DNA from: Picosynechococcus sp. PCC 7003
GTDB lineage: Bacteria > Cyanobacteriota > Cyanobacteriia > Cyanobacteriales > MRBY01
Length of the DNA: 64,000 nt
Direction of reading: 5' to 3'
Assembly (NCBI RefSeq): GCF_001693255.1
Contig: NZ_CP016474.1
Location: forward strand, 2,374,661-2,438,660
In this document: in pieces, positions 43,500 through 51,440 of the stretch
Layout: each line of letters opens with the position of its first letter
Position numbering within the stretch: the first letter of the stretch is position 1
The notes under the pieces: generated by a model
The model's input: the letters and a program-made list of their open reading frames with translations, nothing else
What the model was told of the DNA's origin: nothing
Database searches by the model: none
Translations under genes and position numbers: made by a program

Positions 43500-46274
43500 A
43501 TGTTGGATGCCGCTAGTTTAAAGGCGATCGCCCTCGAAGCCCGCCACTGTTTTTTGCTGGAAGATGCCCCGGATTTTGTTGAGTTGTTCCACCAAAGTAT
43601 GGGGCTGTTGCAGGCAGAATTCCAACAACCCGGAGGTCAGGATAAGGCAAAGCTATATCAAGATTTGGTGCGTGCGGCCCATTCGATCAAAGGGGGGGCT
43701 GGCATCGCAGAACTGACAACGTTGCACAATCTGGCCCACCAGATGGAGGATCTCCTTGAGGCGATCGCCGCTGGCCGCATTGAACAAGAACAAGTTGGCC
43801 TAGATTTGATCAGTCTCGCCATGGAGGAGGTGCAACATTGCCTCGACCTAGCCGCCCGGGATGATGACCACCCAGGGGATAGTCCAGAAGCCGCCAAAAT
43901 GGCCACCACTCTCCAGGAATTTCTCGGCCAAGCCCAGTCTGCTGACCCCCAAGCCATGGCCCCCGCTGGCAATGCTCCCAGTAAATTTGTCGCCACGGCC
44001 CTCAAGGTGGACCTCGAAGCCTGTGTCCAACGCCTCGAAAAACTACTCACCCACGATCCCACCCCCCGCAGTGCCGCCCGCCAACTCAAAACCCTCGAAG
44101 AAGAATGCCGCCTCCTGGGGGATGCCCTTGGGGTGCCCTGGCTTAAGACCCTGGCGAGTCTCCTCCAAACAGCCCTCGCAGACAGCAAAGTGGATCCTGT
44201 TACCCTCAGCCAAGGGGCGATCGCCGAGATCCGTCGTCTGATCCAGGCATACCTAGCCAACCCTGACGAGGCAAACATTAGCGAATCATTCCAAGCTCTC
44301 CTGGCGGCTCCAGAACCACCAAAACTTGATACGCCCCCTGAGGCTAACCTCAGTCCTGATCCTGATCCGGTTCCCCCCACGCCAGTAAGGGCCACGCCAC
44401 AACCCGTTCCTAAACAAACCTCTAGCCTGCAAATCCGGATGCCGATCCAACAACTCAACCGCATGGGCAATGCCGTTGGGGAACTCTTTATCGGCTACGA
44501 AAAGCTCACCCGGCACCAAGAGCAACTCCTCCGGGCCAGCCGCAATCTCAAAAAAAGAACCCAGCAACTCAACCCGATTCGCGATGAAGTGACGGCCCTC
44601 TATGACAAATTGGCTGTGGCCACCGCTGGTTCCGGGCAAAATGGTGGCAGTCAGAAACCCTCCCTAGAATTGGCCACCACGACCCACACGGAATTTGACA
44701 CCCTCCACTTTGACCAATACACCCAGGCCCATTCCCAACTCCAGCAGTTCCAGGAACTAATGGTACAGGTGCAGGAGATCCAGGAAGATCTAGAACTCAT
44801 GCGCTGGGAATTCCAAGAATCTTTAGAAGGGGTGCGGCAACAGTTAGAGTATCTCAACCAGGATCTGACCCAATCGCGCCTGATGCCCTTTGGGAACTTG
44901 GCCCGCCGCTTCCGCCGGTCCCTTGAGACCCTAAGTAAACGCTATCCCCAGAGAGCTCAGCTCGTTATTGAGGGCGAACAAGTCTTGGTGGATCAAGCGA
45001 TCCTTGAACAATTGCGTACGCCCCTGACCCACTTAATCCGGAATGCCTTTGACCATGGTATTGAGCCGCCCCAGGAACGCCGCCAAGCCCAAAAAATCGA
45101 GGTAGGCACAATTCGCCTCAGTGCCCAACTGCGCGGCAATATGGTGGAAATTTTAGTGCAGGATGATGGCCGGGGCATCGATCTAAAGCGGGTTCAACAA
45201 AAGGCGATCGCCAAGGGACTCTGTGCGCCAGAGCATCAACCAACCGAGGCAGAAATCCTTGAATATTTGTTTTCTCCAGGCTTTTCGACCCGGGATACCG
45301 TCAGCGATCTTTCGGGTCGGGGGCTGGGCCTGGATATTGTCCGGCTAGAACTGGCCCAACTCAAGGGCACCATTACCGCCAGTAGTCAGCGGCACCAGGG
45401 GACAAATTTCACGATCCGCATTCCCCTGAGCTTCAATATTTTGCCCTTGCTCCTCTGCCGCTGCCAGCAACAGGCGATCGCCTTTCCTTCGGTCACTGTC
45501 CAGGCGGTACTCTCACTTGTTAATAAAGACAATTTAGAGTATCCAGAATTTCTCGATTGGCAGGGCACCCCCCTCAAACTCCATGCCCTCGATCAACTGC
45601 TGCCCTATCCCCAAAGCAATCTCCTCTTGCCTCCGGAACAGCGGCCCGCCCCTACCATTGGTCTGATCGTGCGCCAGGGGAAAAAATCCTTGGCGATCGC
45701 CGTAGATGAAATCCTTGGGGAACGGGAACTGGTGCTGAAATCCCTGGATAACGCCGTGGCTTATCCCCCCTACGTTGCGGGGTGTACCGTCTTGGGTTCT
45801 GGAGAGGTAATTCCGGTGCTTTTACCCGATGCCTTTGATCAACTCTTGGCTAGCCCAGACCAGCCCCAAACTCCCAGTTCCACCTCTGAACAGCCGAAGC
45901 GTCAACCAACGATTCTGGTCATTGATGATTCGGTCGCCGTTCGCCGTACCCTCAATAAACTGTTGAGTCAAGTAGGATACCAGGTGCAACAATGCCGTGA
46001 TGGGAAGGAAGCCTGGAACCTCCTCAACCGCTCGAAGCAAACCTTTGAACTCGCCATTTGTGACCTGGAAATGCCTGGCTATGATGGCTTTACTCTATTG
46101 CAAATGGTGCGGGGCCAAAGGCAATGGGATCAGCTACCCTTCGTGATGCTTACCTCCCGCGACAATGATCTTCACCGTCAGAAAGCGCAGGATCTCGGCG
46201 CCAATGACTATTTCACAAAACCATTTCACCCGGTGCGCTTCCTCCAGGCGATCGCCAAATATGTTGAAGCTTAA
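43500..46274 (+). CDS. pilL: CheA-type hybrid histidine kinase, PilL
   Basis: A 924-residue kinase for the PilG-PilL pathway. It has an N-terminal HPt domain with the phosphorylated His61 in RAAHSIKGGAGIAEL, a linker and dimerisation region, an ATPase domain with the N box LTHLIRNAFDHGIEPPQERRQ at about residue 507, G1 (VQDDGRGID, about 553) and G2 (LSGRGLGLDIV, about 603), a CheW-like domain, and a C-terminal receiver (VIDDSVAVRRTL at about 803; phospho-Asp855 in CDLEMPGYDGF; KPFHPV). In Synechocystis the equivalent kinase is split over two genes; here it is one uninterrupted chain. Confidence 0.94.
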   Translation: MLDAASLKAIALEARHCFLLEDAPDFVELFHQSMGLLQAEFQQPGGQDKAKLYQDLVRAAHSIKGGAGIAELTTLHNLAHQMEDLLEAIAAGRIEQEQVGLDLISLAMEEVQHCLDLAARDDDHPGDSPEAAKMATTLQEFLGQAQSADPQAMAPAGNAPSKFVATALKVDLEACVQRLEKLLTHDPTPRSAARQLKTLEEECRLLGDALGVPWLKTLASLLQTALADSKVDPVTLSQGAIAEIRRLIQAYLANPDEANISESFQALLAAPEPPKLDTPPEANLSPDPDPVPPTPVRATPQPVPKQTSSLQIRMPIQQLNRMGNAVGELFIGYEKLTRHQEQLLRASRNLKKRTQQLNPIRDEVTALYDKLAVATAGSGQNGGSQKPSLELATTTHTEFDTLHFDQYTQAHSQLQQFQELMVQVQEIQEDLELMRWEFQESLEGVRQQLEYLNQDLTQSRLMPFGNLARRFRRSLETLSKRYPQRAQLVIEGEQVLVDQAILEQLRTPLTHLIRNAFDHGIEPPQERRQAQKIEVGTIRLSAQLRGNMVEILVQDDGRGIDLKRVQQKAIAKGLCAPEHQPTEAEILEYLFSPGFSTRDTVSDLSGRGLGLDIVRLELAQLKGTITASSQRHQGTNFTIRIPLSFNILPLLLCRCQQQAIAFPSVTVQAVLSLVNKDNLEYPEFLDWQGTPLKLHALDQLLPYPQSNLLLPPEQRPAPTIGLIVRQGKKSLAIAVDEILGERELVLKSLDNAVAYPPYVAGCTVLGSGEVIPVLLPDAFDQLLASPDQPQTPSSTSEQPKRQPTILVIDDSVAVRRTLNKLLSQVGYQVQQCRDGKEAWNLLNRSKQTFELAICDLEMPGYDGFTLLQMVRGQRQWDQLPFVMLTSRDNDLHRQKAQDLGANDYFTKPFHPVRFLQAIAKYVEA

Positions 46275-46293
46275 CCAACCAGACCAGACTTTC

Positions 46294-46851
46294 TCAGATG
46301 GCGGGAATCAAAATGGTTTGCAATAGCTCCTCTACCCGTTGCCGGAGCTTGCGGTTGTGGGGATCAGCCAGGAGTGCTTTGTGGAGATAGGTGCGGGCTT
46401 TGTGGTGCTGCTTCTGTTGGAGTAAATGGCGGCCCCAACTGAGGTAAGTAATCCCTTGCCATTGGCGCACCTCTAGATCCTGGGGAAGACGCTGGGCCAA
46501 CCCTTCCATTAAGGTGATCGCCCTGGCATAGCGTTGTTGTTGTAGACAGTCCTGGAGCCGCTGGTAACTTTCCCACTTCAGCCGCTGATCCAAAGGAGAA
46601 AGGATCGCATTCCCCTTGGGTTGACTCGGTTCTGGGGAAGGGAGCCAGGTTTGTTTGTCCGGGGAACGGTGGATTTCGGCTAGGACTTTATAGGCTTGGG
46701 TAATTTGGATAAATTTATATTCTGCTTGGCGATCGCCGCGATTAACATCCGGGTGACATTGCCGCGCCAAACGACGATAGGCCGCCTTCACTGCCCCCAG
46801 CTCTGCATCAACCCGTAACCCTAAAATTTTGTAGCACTCAAGGAGATTCAT
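46294..46851 (-). CDS. J-domain (DnaJ-like) protein
   Basis: A 185-residue protein with an N-terminal J domain (about residues 1-65) carrying the HPD motif in LARQCHPDVNRGDRQ; the rest of the domain, YRRLARQCHPDVN and FIQITQAYKVLAEI, is typical. The C-terminal half (about 90-180) has two helix pairs of the TPR type (ALLADPHNRKLRQRVEELL). Gly/Phe and zinc-finger regions of full DnaJ are missing, so it is a specialised co-chaperone that stimulates an Hsp70. It is convergent with pilL, 19 bases apart. The partner chaperone is not in the window. Confidence 0.9.
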   Translation of the reverse strand: MNLLECYKILGLRVDAELGAVKAAYRRLARQCHPDVNRGDRQAEYKFIQITQAYKVLAEIHRSPDKQTWLPSPEPSQPKGNAILSPLDQRLKWESYQRLQDCLQQQRYARAITLMEGLAQRLPQDLEVRQWQGITYLSWGRHLLQQKQHHKARTYLHKALLADPHNRKLRQRVEELLQTILIPAI

Positions 46852-47000
46852 CGATGGTTGTTATCTGGAAGGAGGCGAAATTTAACCCAAGGATACCCCA
46901 AAAAAATCCTGTCAGCGTGATTCCTTTGGCGAAACCCCAGCAACACCGCTATGATCCTCTGAAACTATCCCAACCACTCTCCTTAGTCCGAAAAAATTAG

Positions 47001-47255
47001 ATGTCTGCGTTCCAAATCACCATCAAGCTCTTCGCGATCTACCAAGAAACCTACGGCACCGAAGTTTTACATTGGCAAGTTGCTCCTGGTAGCACTGTCG
47101 CAGATGTTTTCCAGCGCATTTTAGATGAACATCCCAATTTGGCAGAATGGCAGTCTGTCACCCGGTTTGGGGTCAATTTAGAATTTGTCTCCCCAGAAAC
47201 AGTACTCCAAGAAGGCGATGAAGTGGTTTTGATTCCCCCCGTCAGTGGTGGTTAG
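47001..47255 (+). CDS. moaD: MoaD/ThiS-family sulfur carrier protein
   Basis: An 84-residue ubiquitin-like protein ending in the diglycine VSGG needed for thiocarboxylation. The fold is recognisable from ITIKLFAIYQE, VAPGSTVADVFQRILDEHP and EGDEVVLIPPVSGG. It most resembles MoaD of molybdopterin synthase, which donates sulfur to the pterin dithiolene, rather than ThiS. No moaE is adjacent, so the partner lies elsewhere. It is followed 109 bases later by pdxH. Confidence 0.85.
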   Translation: MSAFQITIKLFAIYQETYGTEVLHWQVAPGSTVADVFQRILDEHPNLAEWQSVTRFGVNLEFVSPETVLQEGDEVVLIPPVSGG

Positions 47256-47364
47256 TCGTTGAGTACACCACCCCACTTGAAAAAATTCCACTACAATACA
47301 AAACGACTTTTGTTCTGCTTTTTTTAAGCCTATTACCGTTATTTCGTTGGTGCCGCCGATGATT

Positions 47365-48006
47365 ATGCACGTTGCCAATCTCCGCCAAAATTACACCAAA
47401 GCGGGTCTCCATGAAGATGATGTGAGCGATGACCCAATGGCGCAATTCGCCACCTGGTTTCAACAGGCAACGGAAATTGATGAAATTCGCGAACCCAATG
47501 CAATGGTCCTCAGTTCAGTTGGCTCTGACGGCAGACCCAGTTCACGGGTCGTGCTTCTAAAAGATTTTAGTGAAGCTGGATTTACTTTTTTTACCAACTA
47601 CACCAGCCAAAAGGCCACAGAATTAGTCGCTTCCGGTCACACAGCCTTAGTCTTTTGGTGGGAACCCCTAGAACGGCAAGTGCGCATCGAAGGCACCGTC
47701 GAAAAACTACCCCCAGAGCGCTCCGATGAATATTTCGCCAGTCGCCCCCGCAAATCCCAAATTGGGGCCTGGGCTTCTCCCCAGAGTGAGGCGATCACCA
47801 ACCGTGAAGTACTCGAACAACGTTTCAAAGACCTCGAAGCTGAATATGCCGACAAAGATATTCCCCGGCCAGACCATTGGGGCGGTTTTTTGGTGAAGCC
47901 CGAAAAAATTGAGTTTTGGCAAGGGCGTCCCAGTCGACTCCATGATCGCCTAGTCTTTACGCTGCAAGATGATGGGAGTTGGCAACGGCAACGGTTAGCG
48001 CCTTAA
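47365..48006 (+). CDS. pdxH: Pyridoxamine/pyridoxine 5'-phosphate oxidase
   Basis: A flavoprotein that oxidises pyridoxamine or pyridoxine 5'-phosphate to pyridoxal 5'-phosphate with O2. The 213-residue protein has the family sequence: NLRQNYTKAGLHEDDVSDDP near the start, NAMVLSSVGSDGRPSSRVVLLK, FFTNYTSQKATEL for FMN binding and RLHDRLVFTLQDDGSWQRQRLAP at the C-terminus. The ATG at 47365 fits the family N-terminus best; in-frame ATG at 47359 and TTG at 47347 are alternatives. It lies 109 bases after moaD. Confidence 0.95.
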   Translation: MHVANLRQNYTKAGLHEDDVSDDPMAQFATWFQQATEIDEIREPNAMVLSSVGSDGRPSSRVVLLKDFSEAGFTFFTNYTSQKATELVASGHTALVFWWEPLERQVRIEGTVEKLPPERSDEYFASRPRKSQIGAWASPQSEAITNREVLEQRFKDLEAEYADKDIPRPDHWGGFLVKPEKIEFWQGRPSRLHDRLVFTLQDDGSWQRQRLAP

Positions 48007-48069
48007 ATTTCGATCTTCCCCCCGAAGCGACTTAAGATTTGTACTGAGTGATTTAGCGGAACCCAGTAC

Positions 48070-50043
48070 ATGAAAAGCCTTTGGAATGATCAAGAAGCAG
48101 CCACCTACCAGGGGGATTTAGCCCTGCGGGTTTATACTTCTCGTCTGTTGGGGCGGGATCCCTCTTTGGTGCTTCACGGCGGCGGTAATACCTCGGTCAA
48201 GGTCACGGAAACCAACCTCGTCGGCGAAGCAGAAGAAATTCTCTATGTGAAAGGTAGTGGTTGGGATTTAGCGACTATCGAGGCGGCAGGTTTTGCCCCT
48301 GTGCGGATGAATCATTTGTTGAAATTGGCCCAACTTCCCAGCCTGAGTGACCCCCAGATGGTCAACGAACTGAAGACCCAAATGACCGTCGCCACGGCCC
48401 CGACCCCCTCGGTGGAAACGATTTTACACGCGATCCTGCCCTATAAATATGTCGATCACACCCACGCCGATGCGATTGTGACGATTACCAACACACCAGA
48501 AGGACTGGATCGAATCAAGGAAATTTATGGCGATCGCCTGGTGATTATTCCCTACATCATGCCGGGGTTTGATCTGGCCCGTCTCTGTGCCGAAAGGTTT
48601 GCCGCCGAAGCCAATGCCCAAACCGAGGGGATGATTTTGCTAAACCACGGCATTTTCTCCTTTGGGGCGACGGCCAAAGAATCCTACGAACGGATGATCG
48701 CCCTCGTCCAGGAAGCAGAAACTTATCTTCAGAATCAAGAGGCTTGGGAAATTCCCCAACGTTCTGTAAAAACTAGTGATGCTCCCATCGCGAAAACCCT
48801 AGCGCAGCTCCGTTACGACGTTTCCCAGGTGGCGGGTTTCCCGGTGATTCTCAAAGGCGATCGCCGCCCGGAAATTTTGAACTTTACCCAACGGGAAGAT
48901 TTAGACCGCATCTCCCAACAAAATCCAGCCACCCCTGACCATGTGATTCGCACCAAACCTGTGCCTCTGATTGGCCGCGATGTGCAAGGGTTTGCCGCCG
49001 CTTACAAAGACTATTTCGCCAACCAAGTACCCCAGGCCAAGGAACCGAAAACCATGCTCGATCCAGCGCCACGGGTAATCCTCGATCCAGAATTAGGCTT
49101 GCTCACCGTCGGCCAAACCGCCAAAGCCGCCAACATTGTCGCGGATATTTATCGCCACACCATCGAGATTATTTCCCGCGCCGAATTGCTCAGTCGTTAC
49201 CAAGCCCTTTCCCAAAAGGACATTTTTGACATGGAATATTGGGATTTAGAACAAGCCAAACTGAAAAAAGGTGGCAATCCGCCAGAATTTACTGGGGAGA
49301 TTGCCCTGGTCACAGGAGCGGCCTCTGGTATTGGGCAAGCCTGCGTCGAATCCCTCCTGAAACGGGGGGCAGCGGTGGTCGCCCTAGATATCAACCCAAC
49401 CATTGAAACCCTCTGCGATCGCCCCGATTTTTTGGGTCTGACTTGCGATCTCACAGACGAAACCCAAATCAAAAACGCCCTAGAGCAAGCTGTGCAATAT
49501 TTTGGCGGCCTGGACATGGTGATCCTCAACGCTGGCATTTTCCCCCCCAGCGAGGCGATCGCCAATCTCGCCACCGACCATTGGCGACAGGTACTCGGCA
49601 TTAACCTCGACAGTAATTTAATCCTGTTGCGGGAATGCCATCCTTTCTTGAAACTTGCTCCCAATGGGGGTCGAGTGGCGATCATCGGCTCAAAAAATGT
49701 TGCTGCTCCAGGCCAAGGGGTCGCTGCCTATTCCGTCTCAAAAGCGGCCCTCAACCAACTGGCACGGGTGGCCGCCCTCGAATGGGGTTCAGATGGAATT
49801 CGGATCAATACCGTCCATCCCAATGCCGTTTTTGATACTGGGATTTGGACAACTGAAGTGCTCAAAAAACGCGCGCAAGCCTATGGCCTGACCATTGAAG
49901 AATACAAGAAAAATAATCTCCTCCAAGTGGAAATTACCAGCCAGGATGTCGCCGAATGTGCCGCAGCCCTTTGTAGTGATTTGTTCGCCAAAACAACAGC
50001 CGCCCAAATTCCCCTCGATGGCGGCAACGAGCGAGTCATCTAA
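48070..50043 (+). CDS. Bifunctional class II aldolase / short-chain dehydrogenase
   Basis: A 657-residue fusion. The N-terminal ~405 residues are a class II (zinc) aldolase of the rhamnulose-1-phosphate aldolase type: LHGGGNTSVK, the zinc-binding HTHADAI and MILLNHGIFSFG. The C-terminal ~245 residues are a short-chain dehydrogenase: nucleotide-binding TGAASGIG at about residue 415, an SDR active-site S followed by YSVSKAAL (Tyr-x3-Lys), and a C-terminal TTAAQIPLDGG. The gene resembles RhaD/YuxG fusions that act on L-rhamnose-derived or related sugar phosphates; the true substrate here is not known. It is convergent with hemH, with a small repeat array between them. Confidence 0.9.
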   Translation: MKSLWNDQEAATYQGDLALRVYTSRLLGRDPSLVLHGGGNTSVKVTETNLVGEAEEILYVKGSGWDLATIEAAGFAPVRMNHLLKLAQLPSLSDPQMVNELKTQMTVATAPTPSVETILHAILPYKYVDHTHADAIVTITNTPEGLDRIKEIYGDRLVIIPYIMPGFDLARLCAERFAAEANAQTEGMILLNHGIFSFGATAKESYERMIALVQEAETYLQNQEAWEIPQRSVKTSDAPIAKTLAQLRYDVSQVAGFPVILKGDRRPEILNFTQREDLDRISQQNPATPDHVIRTKPVPLIGRDVQGFAAAYKDYFANQVPQAKEPKTMLDPAPRVILDPELGLLTVGQTAKAANIVADIYRHTIEIISRAELLSRYQALSQKDIFDMEYWDLEQAKLKKGGNPPEFTGEIALVTGAASGIGQACVESLLKRGAAVVALDINPTIETLCDRPDFLGLTCDLTDETQIKNALEQAVQYFGGLDMVILNAGIFPPSEAIANLATDHWRQVLGINLDSNLILLRECHPFLKLAPNGGRVAIIGSKNVAAPGQGVAAYSVSKAALNQLARVAALEWGSDGIRINTVHPNAVFDTGIWTTEVLKKRAQAYGLTIEEYKKNNLLQVEITSQDVAECAAALCSDLFAKTTAAQIPLDGGNERVI

Positions 50044-50055
50044 CTACAAACAAAG

Positions 50056-50078
50056 TCCCCCTTCCGAAGGGGGATTTT
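50056..50078 (+). terminator. Hairpin terminator after the aldolase-dehydrogenase gene
   Basis: TCCCCCTTC-C-GAAGGGGGA (50056-50074) is a 9-bp inverted repeat with a one-base centre, followed by TTTT. It lies 12 bases after the stop codon and overlaps the first unit of the 29-bp repeats. In RNA the loop would open to about three bases. Confidence 0.5.
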
Positions 50079-50118
50079 GGGGGATGTCACTTCCGAAGGG
50101 GGATTTAGGGGGATGTCA
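50061..50118. repeat. Two tandem 29-bp repeats
   Basis: Two back-to-back copies (50061-50089 and 50090-50118) of a 29-base unit starting CTTCCGAAGGGGGATTT and ending GGGGGATGTCA; they differ at one base (T versus A). The second copy ends one base before the hemH stop codon. A related C/G-rich element occurs at 16001-16040 in the opposite orientation. Such short repeats are dispersed between genes in many cyanobacteria. Confidence 0.8.
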
Positions 50119-50119
50119 A

Positions 50120-51280
50120 TTACATAATGCCCACAAAATGGAGGGGACCTTGGCCGCTAATAAGCTCTAATAACAACGCCAAAAAGCCGATCATCGCGAG
50201 GCGACCATTTAAGACCTCGGCGCTGGTATTCATCCCCCAGGACAATTCTTGGGGGTACATTTTCATATTTTCTTTGGGGTGGGTCACTTGGGCGAAGGTG
50301 CGCGGACATTGCTCAAGGGACTCAGTCACCAAATTAGCAAGGGACTCAATAAACAGAGGATGGGTATTCAGGGCCGGGACACGGCGGAAATTTTCGATGC
50401 CAGCTTCCTCGGCCACCTCACGGTATTCAATGTCGATTTCCTGGAGGGTTTCGATGTGCTCAGACACAAAACTAATGGGAATCACCACCAGATCTTTGAT
50501 GCCTTTTTCCCCTAGGGCAATGAGGGAATCTTCGGTATAGGGTTGGAGCCATTCCACGGGGCCAACACGACTTTGATAGGCCAAGGTGTAGTCATTGGGA
50601 CGACCAAGAGATTCCATAATTAACTTGGTGCATTCCTCGATTTCCCGTTGGTAGGGATCCCCCGCTTCGTCCACATAGCTTTGGGGTACCCCATGGGCAC
50701 TAAAGAAAATGTGGGCCTGGTCGGGATTTTCAAATTGGTCGAGTTCCTGGCGAATCAGATCCACCATCGCCGCAACGTACTGGGGATGGTCATACCAGGA
50801 GGGGATCAGAGTGTAATCGAGCTGACTGAGGTCTTTGTCGGTGCGCCACATTTCTTCGAGCACCCGGAAGCTAGACCCACTGGTACTAATGGAAAACTGG
50901 GGATAAAGGGGCAATACCACAAGCTGATCAAGGTCATCTTGTTTGATTTCGGCGATCGCCTCTTCGGTAAAAGGGTGCCAGTAGCGCATCCCCACATAAA
51001 CTTTGACCTCTTGACCCCAGTCCGCCAACTTTTGGGCGAGGGCTGCCCCTTGGGCTTCGGTGATCTGTCGGAGGGGCGAACCGCCGCCAATTTCTTTATA
51101 GTTTTCTTGGGATTTGCCGGCCCGGAGCGTGGAAATGAGCCAAGCAAGCGGCTTTTGCATCCATGGCGCGGGTAAACGAATAATTTCGGGGTCAGCAAAC
51201 AAATTAAACAAAAAAGGACGAACATCCTCTAATTTGTCTGGCCCACCTAAGTTAAGTAATAAGACCCCAACACGACCCAT
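50120..51280 (-). CDS. hemH: Ferrochelatase with C-terminal chlorophyll-binding (CAB) helix
   Basis: Inserts ferrous iron into protoporphyrin IX to form heme. The 386-residue protein starts [19 protein letters not shown] and has the catalytic region [20 protein letters not shown] with the active-site His. After the catalytic core a proline-containing linker leads to a C-terminal extension, [22 protein letters not shown], which is the HLIP/CAB motif ([12 protein letters not shown]); it binds chlorophyll or carotenoid and is a cyanobacterial and plastid hallmark. The extension ends PLHFVGIM. The enzyme is thought to sense or respond to photosynthetic pigment status. It is convergent with the aldolase fusion. 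Confidence 0.96.
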   Translation of the reverse strand: MGRVGVLLLNLGGPDKLEDVRPFLFNLFADPEIIRLPAPWMQKPLAWLISTLRAGKSQENYKEIGGGSPLRQITEAQGAALAQKLADWGQEVKVYVGMRYWHPFTEEAIAEIKQDDLDQLVVLPLYPQFSISTSGSSFRVLEEMWRTDKDLSQLDYTLIPSWYDHPQYVAAMVDLIRQELDQFENPDQAHIFFSAHGVPQSYVDEAGDPYQREIEECTKLIMESLGRPNDYTLAYQSRVGPVEWLQPYTEDSLIALGEKGIKDLVVIPISFVSEHIETLQEIDIEYREVAEEAGIENFRRVPALNTHPLFIESLANLVTESLEQCPRTFAQVTHPKENMKMYPQELSWGMNTSAEVLNGRLAMIGFLALLLELISGQGPLHFVGIM

Positions 51281-51440
51281 AGCTGATACAAATTAAATTT
51301 ACTGGTATTTTCTTTAAGTTATTGTAACAATATATCTCTTTGGGACGGCTTGCCTGTCGTGGTGGCTACCAGAAAGTCGAAAAAGTTTACATTTCACCAC
51401 TTTGTTTTTCAGGTTTTTGGGCAGCCCAGGGAGTGTCTTT

